A DNA stretch of 64,000 nt from Roseibium album (GTDB lineage Bacteria > Pseudomonadota > Alphaproteobacteria > Rhizobiales > Stappiaceae): contig CXTY01000019.1 of assembly GCA_001404055.1 (NCBI GenBank), positions 124,001 through 188,000 on the forward strand, written 5' to 3'. Both the position numbers and the translations under genes were made by a program. The notes under the pieces are model-generated. The model saw only the letters and a program-made list of their open reading frames with translations. It was not told the origin of the DNA and did no database searches. Numbering within the stretch: position 1 is the stretch's first letter; the number at the start of each line of letters is the position of its first letter. This document shows positions 16,599-25,149 of this stretch, one piece after another.

Positions 16599-17345
16599 AT
16601 GGACGTTTCTTTCCAGCTTTATTCCGCCCGTGACTTCACCCCATGGGAGAGCGTTCTCAAACGCCTTGCGGATCTTGGTTACACACAGGTAGAGGGTTTT
16701 CGCGGAAACTTCGAAGACGCTGCCGGCTTCAAAAAAATGCTTGATGCCAACGGCTTGACCATGCCCTCGGGACATTTTTTTCCGATGGAACAATTTGAAG
16801 ACGACATCGACGAGGTCATCGAGAAGGCAAAAACGCTCGGCATGACCAAGCTTTATTGTCCTGCATTACCGCCTGAACAGCGTTCAGCGGACAAGGCTGC
16901 ATGGAAAAGCGTTGCAGAACGTCTCGAGGCAATCGGGGCCAAAATTCGAGCAGCCGGCCTTGGTTTTGGCTGGCACAACCATGACTTTGAGTTTGTGGCA
17001 TTTGAAGACGGCAGTTTCCCGATGGAGATCATTCTGGAACACGCCCCTTCCATCGAATGGGAAATGGATGTTGCCTGGATCGCAAGAGGCGGTCAGGACC
17101 CGCTTGCCTGGATCGAAGGCTATGCCGATCGCATTACTGCAGCTCATGTGAAGGATATCGCGCCCGAAGGAGAATGCACAGACGAGGACGGCTGGGCCGA
17201 TGTCGGTCATGGCACTCTGGACTGGACGACAATCATGGCTGCATTGCGCAAGATCGGGGTCGACCTGTTTGTCATGGAACATGACAAGCCATCTGACTAC
17301 GACCGTTTTGCAAGCCGTTCAATCGAAGCATTTCGCACGTTTTAA
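16599..17345 (+). CDS. Xylose-isomerase-like TIM-barrel sugar isomerase/epimerase
   Basis: A 248-residue member of the AP-endonuclease-2/xylose-isomerase-like family. Likely metal-site segments are WHNHDFEF, WEMDVAW, AHVKDI and MEHDKP. These enzymes isomerise or epimerise sugars or keto-sugars, and some act on oxidised sugar intermediates. The start at 16599 follows AGGA at 16587-16590. The frame is open further upstream but runs into the ATPase gene. It sits between the transporter genes and a Gfo/Idh/MocA oxidoreductase, which suggests it works on the oxidised product of that enzyme. The exact reaction is unknown. Confidence 0.85.
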   Translation: MDVSFQLYSARDFTPWESVLKRLADLGYTQVEGFRGNFEDAAGFKKMLDANGLTMPSGHFFPMEQFEDDIDEVIEKAKTLGMTKLYCPALPPEQRSADKAAWKSVAERLEAIGAKIRAAGLGFGWHNHDFEFVAFEDGSFPMEIILEHAPSIEWEMDVAWIARGGQDPLAWIEGYADRITAAHVKDIAPEGECTDEDGWADVGHGTLDWTTIMAALRKIGVDLFVMEHDKPSDYDRFASRSIEAFRTF

Positions 17346-17354
17346 GGACACACC

Positions 17355-18476
17355 ATGAGCAAGACACTTGGGATCGGCATCCTTGGATGCGGCAACATCT
17401 CGGCTGCCTATATGCGCCTCGCGCCGCTCTTTCGCGGCATCGAAGTTCGCGCCTGTGCAGATATTAATGAAACGGCAGCAAAGGCACGCGCGGAAGAGTT
17501 TAACCTGCGGGCTGAAACCGTCGACGGTCTTCTGGAAGCAAGCGACATCGACATTATCGTCAATTTGACGATCCCTGCTGCGCACTTCGAAGTCTCAAAG
17601 AGCATCTTGGGTGCAGGCAAACACGTTTTTTCTGAAAAACCCTTCGTTCTGAGCGTCGAGGAAGGTCAGGCCCTTGCAGCGATTGCAAACGAAAAGGGCC
17701 TTCGAGTCGGCTCTGCTCCCGACACCTTCATGGGCGGAGCGCATCAGCTAGCACGGCACCTCGTTGATGCAGGTGCCATTGGTAAAGTGACATCGGGTAC
17801 ATGCTTCGTACAAAGCCCGGGTATGGAAATGTGGCACCCGAACCCGGACTTCTTCTTCCAGCCCGGTGGCGGGCCCATCCTTGACCTCGGCCCCTATTAT
17901 GTTTCGAACCTGGTGCAGCTTTTGGGACCGGTCAAACGCGTTGCGGCGATGAGTTCTTCGGGTTCCGAATACCGGACAATTACCTCCGAGCCTCGCAACG
18001 GCGAAAAGATCAAGGTAGAAACGCCGACCACGGTACATGCCGTTCTTCAATTTCATTCCGGCGCTCAAATCACCTACTGCGCGAGCTGGGACGTTTGGCA
18101 GCACGGCCATTCGAACATGGAACTTTATGGCCGGGATGGAACGCTTCATGTGCCGGACCCGAACTTCTTCGGCGGCGAAGTACGCATGACAGACAAGAGC
18201 AGTTTCGTGAATATCTCGGAAAACTGGGATCACCCATTCTCAAAGGCCAACGACGGTGCACGTGCCAACTACCGAACTGCGGGCCTGACCGACATGGCAC
18301 AAGCCATTCTGGAAAACCGTCCTCACAGATGTTCCCTTGAATTTGCATTGCATGTAGTGGATGTGATGACATCCATCCTGTCTTCTGGTGAAACCGGAAA
18401 ATTTCTTGATATTCAAACCACCTGTGACCAGCCCGCAGCACTCGGGCCCAAAGCGGCACAGGAGCTTCTTGCCTAA
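17355..18476 (+). CDS. Gfo/Idh/MocA-family sugar oxidoreductase
   Basis: A 373-residue NAD(P)-dependent dehydrogenase. The Rossmann start is GIGILGCGNISAAYMRLAP, and the family's conserved EKP motif appears in HVFSEKPFVLS. The substrate-side segment GGGPILDLGPYYVSNL holds the usual active-site Asp/Tyr region. Members oxidise carbohydrate hydroxyls, often at C1 or C3, or reduce keto-sugars. It lies 9 bases after the small TIM-barrel gene and just before an aldo/keto reductase, so it is part of the sugar-processing set of this operon. The substrate is not known. Confidence 0.9.
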   Translation: MSKTLGIGILGCGNISAAYMRLAPLFRGIEVRACADINETAAKARAEEFNLRAETVDGLLEASDIDIIVNLTIPAAHFEVSKSILGAGKHVFSEKPFVLSVEEGQALAAIANEKGLRVGSAPDTFMGGAHQLARHLVDAGAIGKVTSGTCFVQSPGMEMWHPNPDFFFQPGGGPILDLGPYYVSNLVQLLGPVKRVAAMSSSGSEYRTITSEPRNGEKIKVETPTTVHAVLQFHSGAQITYCASWDVWQHGHSNMELYGRDGTLHVPDPNFFGGEVRMTDKSSFVNISENWDHPFSKANDGARANYRTAGLTDMAQAILENRPHRCSLEFALHVVDVMTSILSSGETGKFLDIQTTCDQPAALGPKAAQELLA

Positions 18477-18487
18477 CTGGAGCGATC

Positions 18488-19534
18488 ATGAGCTGGACTG
18501 CAGCATCAACACGTTACGACACTATGGAATATCGCCGTTGCGGAAATTCGGGCTTGAAACTGCCCGCAATTTCCCTCGGCCTCTGGCATAATTTTGGCGA
18601 TGATACGCCGCGTGCCCTGAAACGCGAGATTGCCCGAACCGCCTTTGACCTCGGCATCACGCATTTCGATCTGGCCAACAACTACGGCCCGGAACCAGGT
18701 GCTGCCGAAACCGCCTTCGGTGACCTTTTGCGGACCGATTTCGCGCCTTACCGGGACGAAATGATTATCTCCTCAAAAGCCGGCTACGGAATGTGGCCTG
18801 GCCCTTATGGGGAATGGGGAAGCCGGAAGTATCTAATCTCGTCTTGCGACCAATCCCTGAAGCGAATGGGCCTCGACTACGTCGACATCTTCTATTCCCA
18901 TCGCTACGACCCGGATACGCCGCTGGAAGAAACCATGATGGCGCTTGATCACATCGTGCGGTCGGGACGGGCACTTTATGTCGGCATTTCCTCCTACAAC
19001 TCAAAACGCACCCGCGAAGCCGTCGCCATTCTCAAGGAATTGGGCACCCCCTGCCTGATCCACCAACCCAGCTACTCCATGATCAATCGCTGGGTGGAAG
19101 AAGATGGTCTGCTCGATACGCTTGACGACCTTGGTATCGGCTCCATCGCCTTTACACCACTTGCGCAGGGAATGCTGACCAACAAGTACCTGAAGGGCAT
19201 TCCGGAAGGCAGCCGGGCGACGCAGGGAAAATCTCTGCAAAACGAATTCCTGAGCGAAGAAAATCTGGCAACGATCCGGGCACTCAACGCGATTGCTGAA
19301 AGGCGTGGCCAGACATTGGCACAAATGGCGCTTGCCTGGGTGTTGCGTCATGGCCGGGTTACGACCGCCCTGATCGGAGCAAGCCGTGCCAGTCAGGTGA
19401 GGGACTGCGTCGGGGCTGTTTCAAATCTGGATTTCACTGACGCAGAACTTCAGGAAATTCAGGAAACCACCCGTGAAGCCGACGTCAATCTCTGGGCTGC
19501 CTCCTCAGAGCGTAAAGGACCAGCTCGTAAATGA
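18488..19534 (+). CDS. Aldo/keto reductase (YghZ/AKR14-like)
   Basis: A 348-residue NADP(H)-dependent TIM-barrel oxidoreductase. The AKR catalytic tetrad is visible: Asp and Tyr in THFDLANNYGPEPG, Lys in ISSKAGYG and His in FYSHRYDP. The segment YRRCGNSGLKLPAISLGLWHNFG and the long loop WPGPYGEWGSRKYL resemble L-glyceraldehyde-3-phosphate reductase (YghZ)-type proteins. In this operon it may reduce or oxidise an aldose or keto-sugar. The start is supported by GGAG 6 bases upstream. The last four bases overlap the start of the GH43 gene (ATGA). Confidence 0.9.
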   Translation: MSWTAASTRYDTMEYRRCGNSGLKLPAISLGLWHNFGDDTPRALKREIARTAFDLGITHFDLANNYGPEPGAAETAFGDLLRTDFAPYRDEMIISSKAGYGMWPGPYGEWGSRKYLISSCDQSLKRMGLDYVDIFYSHRYDPDTPLEETMMALDHIVRSGRALYVGISSYNSKRTREAVAILKELGTPCLIHQPSYSMINRWVEEDGLLDTLDDLGIGSIAFTPLAQGMLTNKYLKGIPEGSRATQGKSLQNEFLSEENLATIRALNAIAERRGQTLAQMALAWVLRHGRVTTALIGASRASQVRDCVGAVSNLDFTDAELQEIQETTREADVNLWAASSERKGPARK

Positions 19535-21138
19535 TCCGCAATCCCATCCTGCCGGGCTTCAATCCTGATCCATCGATCTGCCGAGCTGGCGAGGACTATT
19601 TCATCGCCACCTCCACCTTCGAATGGTACCCGGGCGTCCAAATCCATCGCTCAACAGATCTGGTAAACTGGGATCTTGCCTGCCGCCCTCTTAACCGCCC
19701 AAGTCAGCTCGACATGCGCGGCAATCCGGACAGCGGTGGCATCTGGGCACCATGCCTCAGCCACGCCGACGGTCGGTTCTGGCTGGTTTATACGGATGTG
19801 AAACGGCTGGATGGGAACTTCAAGGACGCACATAATTACATTGTAACGGCCCCCTCTATCGAGGGGCCGTGGAGCGATCCGATTTATGTATCCTCACACG
19901 GTTTCGATCCCTCACTATTCCATGATGACGACGGGCGAAAGTGGTTCCTGGTGCTGCAGTGGAACCACATTTCAAACTCCGTGGGCGGCCAGCCACGTCA
20001 TCCGGCCTTTGACGGAATTCTGTTGCAGGAGTGGTCTGAAACCGATGGGTTGATAGGCACGCCGCAGAAAATTTTTTCCGGCAGCCCGCATGGCTTGTCG
20101 GAAGGCCCGCATCTCTACAAACGCAATGGGTGGTATTATCTGACTGTCGCCGAAGGTGGCACCGGCTACGGCCATGCAGTAACCATGGCCCGATCCAAGT
20201 CGATCTATGGGCCCTATGAAATCCACCCCGACACGCATCTGATTACGGCGAAAGACGATCCCGACTGTCCCTTGCAGCGAAACGGCCACGGTCAGATCGT
20301 CGAGACGCCGGACGGCCAGTCATATCATACGCATCTGTGTTCCCGGCCGTTGCCCGGTCGTTTTTCACCTCTTGGACGTGAGACATCAATCCAGAAATGC
20401 GAGTGGCGGGACGACGACTGGCTATACCTTGAAAACGGCGGGCCACTGCCCGAAATCAACGTTCCTGGTCTGAGTGACGCAACGCCTTGCGCACCCCGTA
20501 AAATTGAACGCAGCTTTACCGGATCAACCTTACCAGAAGAGTTCCAGTGGCTACGAACGCCCTACCCTGAGAGGCTTTTCACGCTGACGGGATCGGCCCT
20601 GCGCTTGATCGGACGGGAAAGCGCTGGAAGCTGGTATGAGCAGTCCCTGGTCGCCCGGCGGCAGGAGCACCTGACCTATCGCGCCGAGACCACTGTCACG
20701 TCGTTTGACCCAACGACCTATCAGCAGGCGGCTGGATTGACGACCTATTACAACCGGCACAAGTTTCATTTTCTGGCAGTCAGCTGGAACGAACAGCTGG
20801 GTCGCTGCCTCACGCTGATGTCCTGTGCGGGAGATTGGCCGGACGGCAAACTGTCATACCCCGCGGCCCCTATTGCCGTCGGCGACGGTCCCATTGAACT
20901 GGCAGTCGAAGTCGACGGTGCCCGGCAGCAGTTTTTTTGGCGACTGGAAAACAGTCAAGGAGGCGACTGGAATCCGTTTGGCCCAGAGCTGGACGCCAGT
21001 GTGATTTCGGATGAAGGTGGCCGGGGTGAACACGGCTCATTTACCGGCGCATTCGTCGGCATGTTGGCATTTGACATCACCGGTCAGGGTAGGACCGCTG
21101 ATTTCAGCACGTTTTCCTATGCCCCTGAGGGCACGTGA
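19531..21138 (+). CDS. GH43 beta-xylosidase/arabinofuranosidase
   Basis: A 535-residue glycoside hydrolase. The N-terminal five-bladed propeller carries the three GH43 carboxylates in the positions known for bacterial beta-xylosidases: base D13 (FNPDPS), modulator D126 (GFDPSLF) and acid E191 (GLSEGPHLY). A C-terminal jelly-roll domain (about 320-535) matches the XynB3 type. There is no signal peptide, so it cleaves xylo-oligosaccharides or aryl/alkyl xylosides after import. That fits the upstream ABC transporter and gives the best clue to this operon's substrate. Alpha-L-arabinofuranosidase activity is also possible in the family. The start overlaps the previous stop. Confidence 0.9.
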   Translation: MIRNPILPGFNPDPSICRAGEDYFIATSTFEWYPGVQIHRSTDLVNWDLACRPLNRPSQLDMRGNPDSGGIWAPCLSHADGRFWLVYTDVKRLDGNFKDAHNYIVTAPSIEGPWSDPIYVSSHGFDPSLFHDDDGRKWFLVLQWNHISNSVGGQPRHPAFDGILLQEWSETDGLIGTPQKIFSGSPHGLSEGPHLYKRNGWYYLTVAEGGTGYGHAVTMARSKSIYGPYEIHPDTHLITAKDDPDCPLQRNGHGQIVETPDGQSYHTHLCSRPLPGRFSPLGRETSIQKCEWRDDDWLYLENGGPLPEINVPGLSDATPCAPRKIERSFTGSTLPEEFQWLRTPYPERLFTLTGSALRLIGRESAGSWYEQSLVARRQEHLTYRAETTVTSFDPTTYQQAAGLTTYYNRHKFHFLAVSWNEQLGRCLTLMSCAGDWPDGKLSYPAAPIAVGDGPIELAVEVDGARQQFFWRLENSQGGDWNPFGPELDASVISDEGGRGEHGSFTGAFVGMLAFDITGQGRTADFSTFSYAPEGT

Positions 21139-21179
21139 GGCAACACGCGTCACAACTTATTTGAACAAAGGAGTTAGCC

Positions 21180-22235
21180 ATGGCGGGACTAATCAAGGGA
21201 CCAGCAATTTTTTTGGCCCAGTTTGCCGGTGACGACGCACCCTTCAATTCCTTGCCCTCGATTGCCAAATGGGCCGCGGATCTTGGCTACAAGGGTGTAC
21301 AGATACCGACTTTCGACAGCCGCCTGTTTGATCTCGACAAGGCCGCAGAGAGCGAAGCCTATTGCGACGAGATCAAGGGTATCTGTTCAGACGCTGGTGT
21401 TGAGATCACGGAACTTTCCACCCATTTGCAAGGTCAACTGGTGGCGGTTCATCCAGCCTATGATCTCGCCTTTGACGGCTTTGCACCCGCCCATTTGCAT
21501 GGCAACCCGCAAGGCCGTCAGGAGTGGGCTGTCGATCAGATGAAAAAAGCGGCCAAGGCCAGCCGGACTTTGGGCCTGGATGCTTCGGTCAGCTTTACGG
21601 GCTCCCTCGCGTTTCCCTATCTCTACCCCTGGCCACAGCGCCCAGCTGGTCTCATTGAAGAGGCATTTTCGGAACTGGCAAAACGCTGGAGGCCGATCCT
21701 CGACGTCTACGAAGACAATGGTGTCGATGTCGGTTATGAAATCCACCCGGGCGAAGACGTATTCGATGGCGCAACTTTCGAGATGTTCCTCGAAGCCCTT
21801 GGCGATCACAAGCGCTGCCAGATCAACTACGATCCGTCTCATTTCCTGCTGCAGCAAATGGACTATCTGGCCTTTATCGACATCTATCACGAGCGCATTT
21901 GCGCCTACCATGTGAAGGACGCGGAGTTCAATCCGGACGGACGACAGGGTGTCTATTCCGGATACCAGAGTTGGGTCAACCGGGCCGGGCGGTTCCGTTC
22001 ACTCGGTGATGGTCAGGTCGATTTCTCCGGTATTTTCTCCAAACTCGCCCAGTATGACTACGACAGCTGGGCAGTGCTGGAATGGGAATGCTGCCTGAAG
22101 TCACCCGAACAGGGTGCGGCGGAAGGTGCACCGTTCATTGAAAGCCATATCATCGAAGTCACAGACAAGACATTCGACGATTTTGCCGGGGGTGACACCG
22201 ACCAGGCTCAAATCCGCAAGATGCTCGGCCTTTGA
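21180..22235 (+). CDS. Sugar phosphate isomerase/epimerase-type TIM barrel
   Basis: A 351-residue xylose-isomerase-like protein. Expected metal ligands are visible as Glu in GYEIHPGEDVF, Asp in INYDPSHFLL, His in CAYHVKDAEF and Glu in VLEWECCLKS. It is longer than the other TIM barrel of the operon and not closely similar to it. Proteins of this kind often neighbour Gfo/Idh/MocA enzymes in pathways that go through 3-keto or other oxidised sugars. The ATG at 21180 follows AAAGGAG. It is the last gene of the operon. A hairpin at 22286-22309 may end transcription. Confidence 0.88.
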   Translation: MAGLIKGPAIFLAQFAGDDAPFNSLPSIAKWAADLGYKGVQIPTFDSRLFDLDKAAESEAYCDEIKGICSDAGVEITELSTHLQGQLVAVHPAYDLAFDGFAPAHLHGNPQGRQEWAVDQMKKAAKASRTLGLDASVSFTGSLAFPYLYPWPQRPAGLIEEAFSELAKRWRPILDVYEDNGVDVGYEIHPGEDVFDGATFEMFLEALGDHKRCQINYDPSHFLLQQMDYLAFIDIYHERICAYHVKDAEFNPDGRQGVYSGYQSWVNRAGRFRSLGDGQVDFSGIFSKLAQYDYDSWAVLEWECCLKSPEQGAAEGAPFIESHIIEVTDKTFDDFAGGDTDQAQIRKMLGL

Positions 22236-22285
22236 GCTGAACGCCGTGAGGGTGCAGTGAACTCATATGCGAAAAGCAATAACTG

Positions 22286-22309
22286 AAAGGGCGCCACCCA
22301 GGCGCCTTT
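22286..22309 (+). terminator. Putative terminator at the end of the xyloside operon
   Basis: An inverted repeat AAAGGGCGCC / GGCGCCTTT with loop ACCCA and one bulged G lies 50 bases after the last gene of the operon. The T run is short (TTTCC), so termination may be partial. It sits immediately before the molybdopterin-oxidoreductase remnant. Confidence 0.55.
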
Positions 22310-22318
22310 CCAAATTGA

Positions 22319-22522
22319 ACGATCCTCGCATACGGATTGAACGGTGAAGAACTGCCAATTGCCAATGGCGCTCCGGTGCGGCTGCGGGTCGAGCGTCAAT
22401 TGGGATACAAAATGGCCAATTATGTCCGCGAAATCGAATTGATCACCGACTTCACTTCAATTGCTGGCGGCAAGGGCGGCTATTGGGAAGACCGAGGCTA
22501 TGATTGGTACGCTGGCATCTGA
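22319..22522 (+). pseudogene. C-terminal remnant of a sulfite-oxidase-type molybdopterin oxidoreductase
   Basis: The frame after a stop at 22316-22318 reads ILAYGLNGEELPIANGAP, then VRLRVERQLGYKMANYVREI, then AGGKGGYWEDRGYDWYAGI and a proper stop. This is the conserved C-terminal end of molybdopterin-dependent oxidoreductases of the sulfite oxidase/YedY superfamily. Only about 67 codons remain, with no start codon or ribosome-binding site. The reading frame upstream is lost in the terminator-like hairpin. It looks like the leftover of a gene removed by a deletion or by insertion of the neighbouring operon. The remaining residues carry no premature stop, so the loss may be recent. Confidence 0.75.
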
Positions 22523-22560
22523 GTGACAAGAATTGCCGATAGCGAATCTGACCGTGAACT

Positions 22561-23778
22561 TCAAAGCAGCAGATGCGAGACCTGCGGCGCATAAAGGGCA
22601 TCGACGGCGGCCGCTGTTGCACCAAGCGCAACTGCCGTTGCGCCGGACGTTCCAATCCTGATCCGGTTGGTTTCTCCACGAGAACCATATGGAGGGTTGG
22701 GCAAGGGAGCCGCCCGCTCCAGCAATGCCTCCAGAAATTCTGGTTTGATAATGCCCCCCAGAACAATGGCTTCCGTGTCGAGCATCATGTCGATTATGCT
22801 GACCATCTGCCGAACATACGGGGCCGCGTCACTCATCCAGTCCAGAACAGTCTGGTTGTTCTGGTCAAATAGCTCTTCAATCCTTGCAACCGAGGCAAGA
22901 GCCGTCGGTTCCAATTTGAGTTTTTCGCACAGCACATTGAGCGAGAGATATTTTTCCAGACATCCCCGGTTGCCGCAGGTGCATTCCGGTCCAACCGGAT
23001 TTACGCAAACATGGCCGATTTCACCGGCGTTCTTTGTGGCACCGGGATAAAGGGCGCCGTTCAAGACAAGTCCGGCTCCCAGACCCATGCCAAATTGAAC
23101 AAATGCAAAACTATTGAAGTTCCGACCGATGCCGTAGACGTGCTCTCCAAGAGCCGCTGCCGACGCATCGTTTTGGAGCACGACAGGCAAGCCTAGCGCT
23201 TCTTGCAACCGCTCAAGATTTTCTTCCGATCCGAATTCGGAAAAGTTGGTCGCATCAGCACCGGATACATTGCCTTCATTCGTTTCGAAGGGGCCTGGAG
23301 CGGCCAGTCCGACACCGAACAGGCGACCAGCAATTTCGTCGTTTGATACCCGGAAATCTTCCGCCAACTGAATGATCTGGGCATTGGCCGCATCAGGAGA
23401 TGACGCGGTCAGACTCACGCTTTTTTCCCAGACAATTTTCCCCAGAAGATCGCAGACGATTGCGGTCACCGACAATCTGTCAACATGAAAACCGAGGCTG
23501 AACGCGTGGTCCGCCTTGATCTGAACGTTCATGCCCGGATGTCCCCGACCCGACGCCTTTCCGGCATGCATGACAACGATGCCACCGCTTTCCAGCTCGG
23601 CAACGATGTTTTGCACTGTTTGCCGGGAAAGCGAAGTGATTTCAGATATTTCGGTACGGCCAATCGGGCCTCTTGTCCGGATGACTTCAAGCACAACACG
23701 GTGATTGTGGGTCTTTGCCCGCTTCAGGTTTGTGCCACTTGTACGGAAGGAAACCGGGATCGTTGGTGCATCGTTCAT
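22561..23778 (-). CDS. ROK-family (NagC/XylR-like) transcriptional repressor
   Basis: A 405-residue ROK regulator. An N-terminal winged helix (about 25-85, with RGPIGRTEISEITSLSRQTVQNIVAEL) is followed by the sugar-kinase-like ROK domain. The ROK zinc motif is present in the form GHVCVNPVGPECTCGNRGC. Such repressors bind a sugar or sugar phosphate and release their operator. The gene is divergent from a CUT1 sugar operon ending in glucokinase. A symmetrical AT-rich site overlaps the promoter between them, so it very likely represses that operon. Confidence 0.92.
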   Translation of the reverse strand: MNDAPTIPVSFRTSGTNLKRAKTHNHRVVLEVIRTRGPIGRTEISEITSLSRQTVQNIVAELESGGIVVMHAGKASGRGHPGMNVQIKADHAFSLGFHVDRLSVTAIVCDLLGKIVWEKSVSLTASSPDAANAQIIQLAEDFRVSNDEIAGRLFGVGLAAPGPFETNEGNVSGADATNFSEFGSEENLERLQEALGLPVVLQNDASAAALGEHVYGIGRNFNSFAFVQFGMGLGAGLVLNGALYPGATKNAGEIGHVCVNPVGPECTCGNRGCLEKYLSLNVLCEKLKLEPTALASVARIEELFDQNNQTVLDWMSDAAPYVRQMVSIIDMMLDTEAIVLGGIIKPEFLEALLERAAPLPNPPYGSRGETNRIRIGTSGATAVALGATAAAVDALYAPQVSHLLL

Positions 23779-23799
23779 GCAGTCAATAGATCAGAGTTT

Positions 23800-23842
23800 A
23801 TTTTTTATATCAATTTGACAAAATAAAAAATCGACATAATAT
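23800..23842 (+). promoter_or_regulatory. Promoter with ROK-type operator upstream of the second sugar ABC operon
   Basis: The inverted repeat ATTTTTTAT (23800-23808) / ATAAAAAAT (23823-23831) has arms 14 bases apart, the AT-rich form usual for NagC/ROK-family operators. The promoter elements TTGACA (23815-23820) and TAATAT (23837-23842) have a 16-bp spacer. The operator straddles the -35, so binding would block RNA polymerase. The ATG of the binding-protein gene follows at 23875. Confidence 0.75.
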
Positions 23843-23874
23843 GCCCTCGCTCAACATAAAAACCGGAGGGCGAA

Positions 23875-25119
23875 ATGAAAGCGATTAAGAAACTGATTTT
23901 GGGGTCCGCAATAGCGACCCTGGCAATGTCATCTACGGCCCTTGCCGACACCACATTGAATGCGCTGTTTATGAGCCAGGCGGCTTATAGCGAAGACGAC
24001 ATCAAATCCATGACCGACAAATTTGAGGCAGCCAACCCGGGCGTGAAAGTGTCCCTGGAATTTGTCCCCTATGAAGCGCTGCACGACAAGATCGTTGCTG
24101 CGGCAGGTGCTGGCGACGATGGTTATGACGTCGTCCTGTTCGACGTTATCTGGCCTGCCGAGTTTGCGACCCGCGGCTTTCTGACGGACGTCACGTCCCG
24201 CATCCCGGCAGATTACACCGACAAAGTATTTGACGGCGCCTGGACGACCGTTGAATACGGCGGCAAGCGTTACGGCATGCCGTGGATTCTCGACACGAAG
24301 TATCTTTTCTACAACGAAGAAATGCTCAACGAGGCTGGGATCTCATCTCCTCCCAAGACTTGGTCCGAACTTGCCGATCAGGCGCGCCAGATCAAGGCAA
24401 AGGGCCTTGTCGAATACCCGCTTGTCTGGAGCTGGTCGCAGTCAGAAGCAATGATCTGTGACTTCACCACACTGACGGCTGCTAATGACGGCGCATTCTT
24501 CAACGAGGGTCAGCCGGCATTCACGGAAGGCGGCGCGAAAACTGCAGTCGAATTCATGAAGGCCACTTTGGATGAAGGGCTGACCAACCCTGCGTCCCGT
24601 GAATATTTTGAAGAAGATGTCCGACGGGTATTCTCCAACGGGGAAGCGGCATTTGCCCTGAACTGGACCTACATGAACGCGCTCGCCAACGATCCTGCGG
24701 AGAGTAAGGTTGCAGGCAAGGTCAAGGTCGCTCCGGCTCCTGGCGTTGAAGGTAAATCGGTTGCGTCAAGCGTGAACGGTTCCATGGGTCTCGGCATTCC
24801 GTCAAACAGCCCGCATGCAGACGAAGCCTGGGCGTATATTTCCTACATCACGCAGAAAGACATCCAGGACGACTACGCCAAGCTGAGCTTGCCGATCTGG
24901 AAAGCGTCCTATAGCGAACCCAAGGTCATCGAAGGTCAGGAAGATCTGATTGCAGCAGCCAAGGAGAGCATTTCCGTGATGTACCCGCGGCCGCTGGTTC
25001 CTTCCTATACCGAGGTTTCCGATATTCTTCAGAAGAATATCCACGAAGTCCTGCTCGGTCAGACCGGCGTTGACGAAGCGCTTGATGCGGCTGCAGCCCG
25101 TGTGGAACGTATTCGCTAA
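23875..25119 (+). CDS. CUT1 sugar ABC transporter substrate-binding protein
   Basis: A 414-residue family-1 solute-binding protein with a signal peptide (MKAIKKLILGSAIATLAMSS, cleavage after ALA). The mature domain has the usual segments KFEAANPGVKVSLEFVPYEA and YDVVLFDVIWPAEFA. It is not closely similar to the other two CUT1 binding proteins in the window. It heads the ROK-controlled operon and would deliver sugar to the permeases at 25150 and 26040. A glucokinase at the operon end suggests a glucose-releasing or glucose-like substrate. GGAGGG lies in front of the start. Confidence 0.92.
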   Translation: MKAIKKLILGSAIATLAMSSTALADTTLNALFMSQAAYSEDDIKSMTDKFEAANPGVKVSLEFVPYEALHDKIVAAAGAGDDGYDVVLFDVIWPAEFATRGFLTDVTSRIPADYTDKVFDGAWTTVEYGGKRYGMPWILDTKYLFYNEEMLNEAGISSPPKTWSELADQARQIKAKGLVEYPLVWSWSQSEAMICDFTTLTAANDGAFFNEGQPAFTEGGAKTAVEFMKATLDEGLTNPASREYFEEDVRRVFSNGEAAFALNWTYMNALANDPAESKVAGKVKVAPAPGVEGKSVASSVNGSMGLGIPSNSPHADEAWAYISYITQKDIQDDYAKLSLPIWKASYSEPKVIEGQEDLIAAAKESISVMYPRPLVPSYTEVSDILQKNIHEVLLGQTGVDEALDAAAARVERIR

Positions 25120-25149
25120 GCTTTGCTGCGACTGACAGGAGACTGACCC

